Part shown: positions 62,901 through 64,000 of the stretch, one piece after another
Position numbering within the stretch: the stretch's first letter is position 1
Layout of the letters: each line of letters opens with the position of its first letter
Assembly: GCA_030141605.1 (NCBI GenBank)
Contig: JAQGDQ010000053.1
Span: 124,001 to 188,000, forward strand
DNA: 64,000 bases
Direction of reading: 5' to 3'
Source of the DNA: Tubiluchus corallicola
Taxonomy: Eukaryota > Priapulida > Priapulimorpha > Priapulimorphida > Tubiluchidae
Made by a program: the position numbers and the translations under genes
Notes under the pieces: model-generated
Told to the model about the DNA's origin: nothing
The model's database searches: none
Seen by the model: the letters and a program-made list of their open reading frames with translations, nothing else

Positions 62901-64000
62901 GGCAAGAATCATTAGGAGTTTGAAAAAGAGGTTCTGGACTATGCTCAGTAATGGTTATGATAGGATGAGTTTCATTTGAAACAACTGACTGCTTCTTCAC
63001 ACTGGCATCCGAGCCTTGGTCAAGCTTAGAACTGGAACTTTTATGCAAGTGTGTGGGTTTTAAAACATCATCTTCAGGTGGCGCTGATGGTAGACTGCGT
63101 CGTCGCTCACCATCTTTGTGCTGCATTACCTGTAAAAAAAGTTCTCTTTAAGCACAATGTTCATCTTGAAAAAGGTGAGCTAAACCCGACCATGACACAG
63201 ATGATAAGGGACGTTTAAACAAATATGTGCTCCAGAACTTGTCTGTCATGCTTTCTGTTTCAAGACATTTTTATGAATTGTGTTGCATGTCGGCAATACT
63301 TACATATTGTTGCATTATGTGAAATGAAAGACGTCCACTGGTTTATCTTTTAAATTCTGTTGGCTAAGTATGGACTCCCAGTCTAGCCTGTTTTATGTTT
63401 ATGTTTAGATAGCGGGTCAATCTATGTCGAGCATTGAGCTAACAGTTAAACATAAGTTTGCGAAAAATGCTTGAAAATCCAGAAAATCCTATATATAGTT
63501 TAAAACAAAAGAATATGATTTAACAAATAAAGGCTGCAGAGGCCAAAAGCATGATCAATTAAAGTGTATGTACAACAAATGCCTAAACTATACTCCTAAG
63601 CAGGAATATAAATCAGTTAATATATCAACTTCAAACTGTTTTGAAATCACGCAATAAAACTACATAAAAATAACCAGTTAAACTGTTTTTTGCAAGTGGT
63701 TGATTAAATCCACTCATGGTTGAATTATTTTCCAGCTGTATTAATCCATTAATAAATCAAAGTAAATGCTAAGTTTCCTAAAAGTAGCTGTGTACTTTGA
63801 ATTGAATGCTAGATAAACTAAACTTTATTGAACAAACAAGTGAGACAATTAAATTAAAACGTACATTTTGGGGCTCCCTGTCTCTCATACTGCTTTCTAT
63901 CAATTTAGCAAGAGCTGATCGGGGACGAGAAGGCGGATCATAGATGTTGCTTTCCAGAGTAGCTGATGTTTCTGTTTCTTCAGGTTTTGCAAGAATCTTA
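17126..64000 (-). CDS. UNC80: UNC80, NALCN channel complex subunit (55 exons, N-terminus outside window)
   Basis: UNC80 is a huge cytoplasmic protein that, with UNC79, stabilises and localises the NALCN sodium-leak channel and links it to kinase and GPCR signalling, setting resting excitability. The joined exons encode about 3,056 residues to the stop at 17126-17128; known UNC80 proteins are roughly 3,200-3,300, so only a few hundred N-terminal residues are missing. Family-typical blocks appear in order: ELKSPENMALYCDVRQLM, VACQLL-like ACQLLLEITTFLRETYQ, VQNLFHAPFSIIAKAVVIMS, LLEDHEVNEDGVA, YVRDFYFFRRSFYPEL, DSSQLRLSVASLINTVRDF, FRRPRDTLL, RLADISHALLKMSPYDP and LKVVITCFERELAAEW. Ser/Arg-rich low-complexity stretches lie between them. 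There are no membrane segments. Phases match at all 54 junctions, with two introns needing a GC donor. Convergent with HSP90. Confidence 0.96.
17683..17806 (-). CDS. UNC80: UNC80 exon w54
   Basis: Encodes RLQRQSAQSRKTFRRPKKLL then EKSRSIEQGLQQEETEEETV. Basic then acidic. Phase 0 out at GTAATA. Confidence 0.87.
18230..18325 (-). CDS. UNC80: UNC80 exon w53
   Basis: Encodes RSQRLDGNQQTDDPSSRART then YSDVPRGTYTRH. 96 nt, phase 2 at both ends. Confidence 0.78.
19331..19478 (-). CDS. UNC80: UNC80 exon w52
   Basis: Encodes KSSMTSSSFSRLTRKASLHH, RRFLAKQSSVTSSKSDQDSE and SREPSV. Contains RKAS, a basophilic kinase-type site. Confidence 0.85.
19957..20022 (-). CDS. UNC80: UNC80 exon w51 (66 nt)
   Basis: Encodes ESPLVRGRAASLAYPQQISN then NF. 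Phase 1 at both ends, so frame-neutral if skipped. Support is phase and splice sites. Confidence 0.75.
21305..21478 (-). CDS. UNC80: UNC80 exon w50
   Basis: Encodes THSTASQGNSPPTRPPLQRD then GRKLSMRMRSLDRISRRTSL and QDSHFNEG. Splicing at GTATGT is assumed; without it the frame stays open to a TAA at 21183-21185. Confidence 0.86.
22009..22149 (-). CDS. UNC80: UNC80 exon w49
   Basis: Encodes TDYRPRTSTIIDDSSSGATG then LKRFTSFRDRHGERKERLSV and RRTER. Phase is 1 in and 1 out; it could be skipped without a frame change. Confidence 0.88.
22277..22318. repeat. (CA)21 microsatellite
   Basis: Uninterrupted CA units, preceded from 22252 by interrupted CA/CG repeats, in the intron between w48 and w49. 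Confidence 0.97.
22734..22899 (-). CDS. UNC80: UNC80 exon w48
   Basis: Encodes MMRIGCESEQEYYYQNLVRE then KLQGRHLPPLRCHGTLLAEL and LREELVTRT. Phase is 0 in and 1 out. This ends the folded part of the protein; the exons after it are low complexity. Confidence 0.93.
22994..23852. mobile_element. Tigger/pogo-like non-autonomous Tc1-mariner element
   Basis: The ends CAGTCAAATCTCACTATA and TATAACGAGGTTTGACTG are imperfect terminal inverted repeats of Tigger type. A TA dinucleotide lies at 22992-22993 and 23853-23854, the standard target duplication. The 859-bp body has no recognisable transposase, so it depends on another element or is dead. It sits in the intron between w47 and w48. Confidence 0.9.
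24104..24192 (-). CDS. UNC80: UNC80 exon w47
   Basis: Encodes GGTSLWSFIDFIVTNRSPLF then VMLVPFIQQQ. Phase is 1 in and 0 out. Confidence 0.95.
25424..25519 (-). CDS. UNC80: UNC80 exon w46
   Basis: Encodes CLKVVITCFERELAAEWHKI then ARVVQELGNKQI. LKVxxxCFERxL is a conserved UNC80 motif. Confidence 0.96.
25870..26070 (-). CDS. UNC80: UNC80 exon w45
   Basis: Encodes ESPRIRHEDVVFTLNFTLDA, ILPPKSTLNQHTSNKTQHAS and IPRIIRDTLFQISFL. The donor GTAAGT leaves one base of a split codon. Confidence 0.93.
26330..26453 (-). CDS. UNC80: UNC80 exon w44
   Basis: Encodes DQYPLDSLCGGMATLSSLDK then TENVLLNLIIPVCLRSGKGG. Ends in phase 1. Confidence 0.95.
26759..26804. repeat. AT-rich simple repeat
   Basis: Interrupted ATATAT tract in the intron between w43 and w44. 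Confidence 0.9.
28039..28092 (-). CDS. UNC80: UNC80 exon w43 (54 nt)
   Basis: Encodes YIPSGAQLRLEMLVKALK. Short, but both splice sites are good, both ends are in phase 0, and the ALK followed by w44 DQYPLD matches the family at this position. Confidence 0.8.
28523..28552. repeat. (AT)n microsatellite
   Basis: About 15 uninterrupted AT units, in the intron between w42 and w43. Confidence 0.95.
29166..30197. mobile_element. hAT-like non-autonomous transposon with perfect 8-bp target duplication
   Basis: The ends are CAGGGGTGTGCAAA and TTTACACACCCCTG, the terminal inverted repeats typical of hAT (Charlie-like) elements. The octamer ACTTACGT flanks both sides (29158-29165 and 30198-30205). The 1,032-bp interior holds a large palindrome (29662-29802), a second hAT-like end sequence CAGGGGTGACCACAC at about 29617, and a GC-rich right end. 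No transposase was seen. It sits in the intron between w42 and w43. Confidence 0.9.
29662..29802. repeat. 55-bp-arm imperfect palindrome inside the hAT-like element
   Basis: The left arm 29662-29717 (GTCTGCCCAGTCGTCTTCTT onward) pairs with the right arm 29749-29802 (ending AGAAGATGACTGGGCAGATC) around a 31-bp AT loop. It would form a strong hairpin. Confidence 0.85.
31324..31596 (-). CDS. UNC80: UNC80 exon w42
   Basis: Encodes RNCDWEAAANLLKGVYLSLQ, KYPYIAYLPHLKFLLNICLS and KAVIQLVCMQIHVTG. Phase 0 both ends; donor GTATGT. Confidence 0.95.
31613..31777. repeat. Source copy of a 160-bp dispersed duplication
   Basis: GATAAAATTGAAATGTCTGT through CTGTCATACTGGTCGCCAAA to AATTCCAAAG recurs at 31912-32071 in the same orientation with scattered changes. 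The source is ordinary intron sequence just upstream of exon w42. Confidence 0.9.
31890..32293 (+). repeat. tRNA-like repeat, copy C, with inverted ends split by a local duplication
   Basis: The core at 32118-32215 has the family start (CTTTGGACTGCCATAATCA), an A-box-like GACTTAGTGG and a B-box-like GATCAAATCC. The ends are inverted: GATGGTACAAAC at 31890-31901 with GTTTGTACCATC at 32282-32293, and CAAATTTTGATGCTAAACTT with AGTTTAGCATCAAAATTT. The left end is interrupted by the insert at 31912-32071, flanked by a 13-bp direct repeat. Confidence 0.75.
31912..32071. repeat. Second copy of the 160-bp duplication, inserted in repeat C
   Basis: It matches 31613-31777. It is bounded by CAAACCCAAAATT at 31897-31909 and again at 32075-32087, a 13-bp direct repeat as expected of an insertion event that duplicated its target. 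Confidence 0.85.
32391..32594 (-). CDS. UNC80: UNC80 exon w41
   Basis: Encodes RLADISHALLKMSPYDPITM, QKYITQLLPITDWSQEAIRP and RRLDKTFTKIYKKPGLR. Phase 0 at both ends. Confidence 0.96.
33384..33591 (-). CDS. UNC80: UNC80 exon w40 (ends at a GC donor)
   Basis: Encodes KFVDERGRRRYEEGLEDIEA, DFRRPRDTLLCVVADFICLT and IPDLLDVKAHM. A GT two bases further on would leave the wrong phase for w41; ending at ATG before GCAAGT joins HM to RLADISH in frame, as in the family. This is the second GC-AG intron. Confidence 0.86.
33650..34755. mobile_element. Fold-back-like element with subrepeat-built arms
   Basis: The left arm (about 33650-33850) has several degenerate copies of ATTTGGACACAAGG. The right arm (about 34615-34740) has complementary copies such as TGTCCAAATGACC, GTCCAAATAACC and TGTCGAAATAGC. 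The 750-bp centre is AT-rich without a protein motif. The structure fits a non-autonomous fold-back DNA transposon in the intron between w39 and w40. An octamer ATATTTAC occurs at 33659-33666 and 34747-34754 and might be a target duplication, but exact termini are unsure. Confidence 0.65.
34877..35008 (-). CDS. UNC80: UNC80 exon w39
   Basis: Encodes NYSGPQRYIDKINVNSMKAS then NHSPQSMEMAEEDREDMHI. Phase is 2 in and 2 out; donor GTATGG. Confidence 0.88.
35929..35961. repeat. (AT)n(GT)n compound microsatellite
   Basis: About 7 AT units followed by about 9 GT units, in the intron between w38 and w39. Confidence 0.92.
36137..36361 (-). CDS. UNC80: UNC80 exon w38, with 14-residue tandem repeat
   Basis: Encodes RLTHRTQRMKARFSQLYNNE, then two adjacent near-repeats (KRIGHPSISSYCDE and RRAGHPSISSSDC), then a His/Ser stretch and SPEPRSSFLS. 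The 42-bp DNA repeat spans about 36234-36309. Of two nested donors, GTAAGT gives the phase needed by w39. Confidence 0.87.
36600..36766 (-). CDS. UNC80: UNC80 exon w37
   Basis: Encodes TVLKAIIPYYLKHKRQETNN then SSLASVARNEMNVVTSIATS and AMIAACESFT. It ends in phase 2. Confidence 0.94.
36895..37005 (-). CDS. UNC80: UNC80 exon w36
   Basis: Encodes DFCYENDDNDYSVVEAVAVC then VTVVAYAPESSRCLEML. 111 nt, phase 0 both ends. Confidence 0.96.
37951..38124 (-). CDS. UNC80: UNC80 exon w35
   Basis: Encodes MFGSVAGILDLDTESKLGDA, NKVQAQYFFKLLLAMEKNRN and DILACVAGEKPLKTL. Phase 0 both ends. Confidence 0.95.
38324..38453 (-). CDS. UNC80: UNC80 exon w34 (ends at a GC donor)
   Basis: Encodes GYLLIMPTLLRIYGNHQTNT, NVIEWTCQQFYILHRKPFLL and Q. 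The conserved peptide and the phase-0 start of w35 (MFGSVAGILDL) fix the exon end at CTACAG. The intron then begins GCAAGG rather than GT. CAG|GCAAG is the classic context of GC-AG introns. Confidence 0.88.
38660..38844 (-). CDS. UNC80: UNC80 exon w33
   Basis: Encodes LVSTLFKGLTGQMTSATELQ, VVNGNLILHSEDSSQLRLSV and ASLINTVRDFRTIFACN. It ends in phase 2 before GTAAAT. Confidence 0.95.
38954..39106 (-). CDS. UNC80: UNC80 exon w32
   Basis: Encodes VQNRVTLLFDELIKLPAFPR to YGLDVLHKRVWVN. Phase 0 at both ends. Confidence 0.95.
39194..39393 (-). CDS. UNC80: UNC80 exon w31
   Basis: Encodes HQMHNPSAYVRDFYFFRRSF, YPELTLLHMNPDEAFCNLQR and EIGKVLLADTIIQSCPANQ. YVRDFYFFRRSFYP is a hallmark of UNC80. Confidence 0.97.
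39595..39691 (-). CDS. UNC80: UNC80 exon w30
   Basis: Encodes DTQFCQILQDSLDFFNIEED then QQNSYVLVDAKT. It ends in phase 1 before GTATGT. Confidence 0.95.
39848..39946 (-). CDS. UNC80: UNC80 exon w29
   Basis: Encodes AMIMLTANVPSAKKIVVHGP then DLTSIPSQFPIHE. 99 nt, phase 0 both ends. Confidence 0.95.
40168..40320 (-). CDS. UNC80: UNC80 exon w28
   Basis: Encodes LGFIMFHIRSPVEGGQEAIA, ALSLLWQIVPSVQGVFFKDL and KQTLKKEQCD. Phase 0 at both ends. Confidence 0.96.
40816..41003 (-). CDS. UNC80: UNC80 exon w27
   Basis: Encodes VSEVAFKVVWNCLVDDPPLF, FRHFLEKLTNKEKLPVLTML and PELPGHTAHALFNYM. Phase is 1 in and 0 out. Confidence 0.96.
41262..41405 (-). CDS. UNC80: UNC80 exon w26
   Basis: Encodes GDEERIAEHQPMHHIQLAQS, LFPSCLCTAIISIIHLLEDH and EVNEDGVA. 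The last block is near-invariant in the family. Confidence 0.95.
41495..41684 (-). CDS. UNC80: UNC80 exon w25
   Basis: Encodes RSYLTATKTRRKQQLERVHL, then a charged helix (ALKAEDEKKRESREK) and PQRASYEPSLHHVATDEHEE. Ends in phase 1. Confidence 0.93.
41860..42006 (-). CDS. UNC80: UNC80 exon w24
   Basis: Encodes VPPPNIDFTMPSPTVGISQV then DPPWMPHFKTKVEEVTINQD. The proline-rich VPPPNI motif is diagnostic. Phase 0 at both ends. Confidence 0.96.
42105..42177 (-). CDS. UNC80: UNC80 exon w23 (73 nt)
   Basis: Encodes RFRILWNMRYQCWSQMEEGA followed by HMIFK. Small, but the peptide is family-typical. Phase 0 out. Confidence 0.94.
42258..42366 (-). CDS. UNC80: UNC80 exon w22
   Basis: Encodes ATVFILAAVKAPEPAVEVLT then KELAHEEANERINAVF. 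Phase is 1 in and 2 out. Confidence 0.94.
43150..43288 (-). CDS. UNC80: UNC80 exon w21
   Basis: Encodes VQNLFHAPFSIIAKAVVIMS then EEEFIDVLHVAWELLLETDQ, a strongly conserved block. Ends in phase 1. Confidence 0.96.
43452..43673 (-). CDS. UNC80: UNC80 exon w20
   Basis: Encodes ISTMTPGSPTRRRESSLLTA to TGTSEEPPILKYIKSQ. Phase 0 at both ends; donor GTAAGT. Confidence 0.92.
43799..43903 (-). CDS. UNC80: UNC80 exon w19
   Basis: Encodes DFLNEEIDDKLSDKDSTSRK to ERLHRK, a charged coil-like segment. Phase 0 both ends, 105 nt, so frame-neutral. Confidence 0.82.
44104..44256 (+). repeat. tRNA-like interspersed repeat, copy D, with inverted tails
   Basis: The B-box-like CCTGTTTCAAATCC core lies between two oppositely oriented copies of the family tail. 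The left tail has CACAATTAATTAAATTTTGA followed by TACCAAACTTAGAAACAGGAAA. The right tail has TTTCCTGTTTTTCAAATTTGGG and ends AATTGTG. The element can fold back on itself. Confidence 0.65.
44373..44504 (-). CDS. UNC80: UNC80 exon w18
   Basis: Encodes VIIQVTNTVSFACPHQYACH and CYKRQSRSCIRLIHACRKLY, a conserved Cys-rich block. The upstream of two AG acceptors is used, because VIIQ matches the family. Confidence 0.92.
44616..44833 (-). CDS. UNC80: UNC80 exon w17
   Basis: Encodes SFRRTESIKSRKVSMAHSDR, an acidic stretch (SNEDHSGEDRPESP) and EYGNKMPWIK. Phase is 1 in and 0 out. Confidence 0.9.
45361..45537 (-). CDS. UNC80: UNC80 exon w16
   Basis: Encodes ARRVAQSRQKLLRRHHGGST, then SSFRRRSLRLRKKKADDKDT and FEEGLIPLG. 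Strongly basic, with an RRRS site. The donor GTAAGT is preceded by one base of a split codon. Confidence 0.9.
46474..46554 (-). CDS. UNC80: UNC80 exon w15 (short)
   Basis: Encodes GPATSGHMPSSAAGAHPVPA then AGLWRLA. At 81 nt with phase 1 at both ends it could be skipped without a frame change. The support is splice sites and phase, as the peptide is low complexity. Confidence 0.7.
47188..47349 (-). CDS. UNC80: UNC80 exon w14
   Basis: Encodes AAGHGERRISFMVTGVPGLG then an Asp/Asn/Ser-rich segment ending PEEEQQPGESNR. Phase is 1 in and 1 out. Confidence 0.9.
47885..48130 (-). CDS. UNC80: UNC80 exon w13
   Basis: Encodes ATVNPPGNECPFALKVIACQ, LLLEITTFLRETYQFLPKAK and SQMSTHSISSLVDGPPG, a diagnostic UNC80 block. 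Phase is 1 in and 1 out. Confidence 0.95.
48908..49043 (-). CDS. UNC80: UNC80 exon w12
   Basis: Encodes AIGCRLEEILASEDHSVGTV to RIYRVQDDEENFLDD. Ends in phase 1 before GTAGTA, a weaker donor. Confidence 0.88.
49333..49548 (-). CDS. UNC80: UNC80 exon w11
   Basis: Encodes EAPVVARAALLLECAYFVYR, NWPDWMKLHIPVFRPSGFPL and AAGRMFYLWAE. Both ends are in phase 0. Confidence 0.94.
49970..50151 (-). CDS. UNC80: UNC80 exon w10
   Basis: Encodes DPGNKGPLGIDDGSSDAIIK, then EAGMVRFSFLLETCQPGSIP and PQLIAAVLDL, a conserved helical-repeat region. Phase 0 out at GTTAGT. Confidence 0.93.
50152..55285 (-). other. UNC80: Largest UNC80 intron (5.1 kb)
   Basis: AT-rich with many short spurious frames on both strands, and no recognisable transposon protein, RNA gene or exon. 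The reading phase of w9 and w10 matches directly, so no missing exon is required. Confidence 0.6.
55286..55396 (-). CDS. UNC80: UNC80 exon w9 (isolated in large introns)
   Basis: Encodes VRHSQSLRHFQPPMSLCMQD and PSTPLNIILQCSRAYGS. The acceptor after GGTTGCAG was chosen over two later AGs because only it gives an open frame joining both neighbours in phase 1. The length (111 nt) is a multiple of three, so skipping would be silent to frame. Confidence 0.85.
55397..57696 (-). other. UNC80: UNC80 intron between w8 and w9
   Basis: 2.3 kb. Apart from the palindrome at 57101-57267 and weaker inverted matches near 56760 and 56885 (AATGTAAATCAAGT and its complement), nothing was recognised. Confidence 0.6.
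57101..57267. repeat. Palindromic element with 19-bp perfect inverted repeats
   Basis: TAGATGAGTCTTGCTTACA at 57101-57119 is the exact reverse complement of 57249-57267. The 129-bp spacer looks unrelated. It could be a small MITE or a foldback remnant, in the intron between w8 and w9. Confidence 0.7.
57697..57954 (-). CDS. UNC80: UNC80 exon w8
   Basis: Encodes VSWLKSVKNEAAYHEEDDKD, then ARRTSLMQGRNSRLSLKAAG and GFLRARKTLGFGQRKTKRGS. Rich in basic/Ser sites. Phase is 1 in and 1 out. Confidence 0.92.
57955..59207 (-). other. UNC80: UNC80 intron between w7 and w8
   Basis: Contains a GC-rich hairpin near 58650-58672 and a segment at 58180-59090 with unusually long open frames for this AT-rich DNA. 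No coding family was recognised. Confidence 0.5.
58645..58680. repeat. GC-rich hairpin in an AT-rich intron
   Basis: GGGGGCCCTCTC pairs with GAGAGGCCC around TTGGC. The local GC-rich, hairpin-forming sequence followed by CCAATTCGAAC resembles the end of a transposable element, but no partner end was found. Confidence 0.4.
59208..59376 (-). CDS. UNC80: UNC80 exon w7
   Basis: Encodes VLSSSSLTGDESEGESSAHA to NTPKRRVSRFQLG, with a basophilic kinase-type RRVS site. It ends in phase 1 at GTAATG. Confidence 0.88.
59377..61061 (-). other. UNC80: UNC80 intron between w6 and w7
   Basis: 1.7 kb of AT-rich sequence. I see no exon, recognisable transposon or RNA gene in it. Confidence 0.6.
61062..61191 (-). 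CDS. UNC80: UNC80 exon w6
   Basis: Encodes QSRSVEEDDASQEVGAKSPP to SRQSLFRKKVHK, a charged low-complexity linker. Phase 0 out at GTAATT. Confidence 0.9.
61354..61521 (-). CDS. UNC80: UNC80 exon w5
   Basis: Encodes KELKSPENMALYCDVRQLMI and YIREAHGGTFRRVALSGLLD, among the most conserved UNC80 blocks, then a Lys-rich KKKKEAKKEFV. The donor is GTAAGA. Confidence 0.95.
61735..61900 (-). CDS. UNC80: UNC80 exon w4
   Basis: Encodes QKRLTNSMFQDGSNQKGGYA to CTLKRLLTRLAGST. Phase is 1 in and 2 out; the donor is GTGAGT. Confidence 0.92.
62026..62267 (-). CDS. UNC80: UNC80 exon w3
   Basis: Encodes RVFKSLGCPHGCGEGHRGPP, FTRLHRIDGSQFRKFLQEFV and LYGFCLDPNCSVISPLG. A Cys/His-containing GCPHGCGEGH segment is characteristic of this UNC80 region. 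It ends in phase 1. Confidence 0.93.
62477..63129 (-). CDS. UNC80: UNC80 exon w2
   Basis: The largest exon. It starts VMQHKDGERRRSLPSAPPED, then has a low-complexity Ser-rich half, then ALKAIHTVSMREGSLRVCEV and LCMDTLI. Phase is 0 in and 2 out. Confidence 0.9.
63865..64000 (-). CDS. UNC80: UNC80 exon w1 (partial at window edge)
   Basis: Encodes KILAKPEETETSATLESNIY to LIESSMRDREPQN, phase 0 out, donor GTACGT. The exon continues past the right edge. Exons are numbered w1-w55 in transcript order within this window. Confidence 0.8.

Overview
The window is invertebrate animal nuclear DNA. It is AT-rich by eye, genes are split by many GT-AG introns, intergenic space is large, and decayed transposons, microsatellites and tandem duplications are scattered through introns. 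The two identified genes are a cytosolic HSP90 and UNC80, the very large cytoplasmic subunit of the NALCN sodium-leak channel complex. UNC80 points to an animal with NALCN-type excitability. I cannot place the species further from sequence alone.

Layout. (1) Positions 2-748, plus strand: last coding exon of an unrecognised Ser/Asn-rich protein ending in a PDZ-ligand-like -TTL, followed by a long 3' UTR. (2) 2.8-3.4 kb: two copies of a tRNA-like interspersed repeat, a 77-bp tandem duplication, and a perfect four-unit heat-shock element at 3437-3456. (3) 4807-12313, plus strand: complete coding region of cytosolic HSP90 (8 coding exons, 724 residues, C-terminal MEEVD), preceded by a 5' UTR intron; its introns hold a LINE reverse-transcriptase fossil and a duplicated repeat. 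(4) 12.3-17.1 kb: the HSP90 3' UTR, a second decayed LINE with a TAATC-type tail, and the UNC80 3' flank. (5) 17126-64000, minus strand: 55 exons of UNC80, about 3,056 residues down to the natural stop. The N-terminus lies beyond the right edge. All exons were joined by hand with consistent reading phase; two introns need GC-AG splicing to stay in frame.

The UNC80 introns carry a Tigger/pogo-like element with a TA target duplication (22994-23852), a hAT-like element with a perfect 8-bp target duplication (29166-30197), a fold-back element made of short 'TTTGGACACAAGG'-type subrepeats (33.65-34.75 kb), more tRNA-like repeats with inverted ends, and several microsatellites.

HSP90 and UNC80 converge tail to tail. 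HSP90 is a heat-inducible or constitutive folding machine and UNC80 a neuronal or muscle channel scaffold; nothing in the sequence shows that they act together. I found no bacterial-type operon, CRISPR array or defence system. The most unusual items are the two GC-AG introns, the tRNA-like elements with terminal inverted repeats, one of which was split by a local duplication bounded by a 13-bp direct repeat, and an in-frame 14-residue tandem repeat in UNC80.
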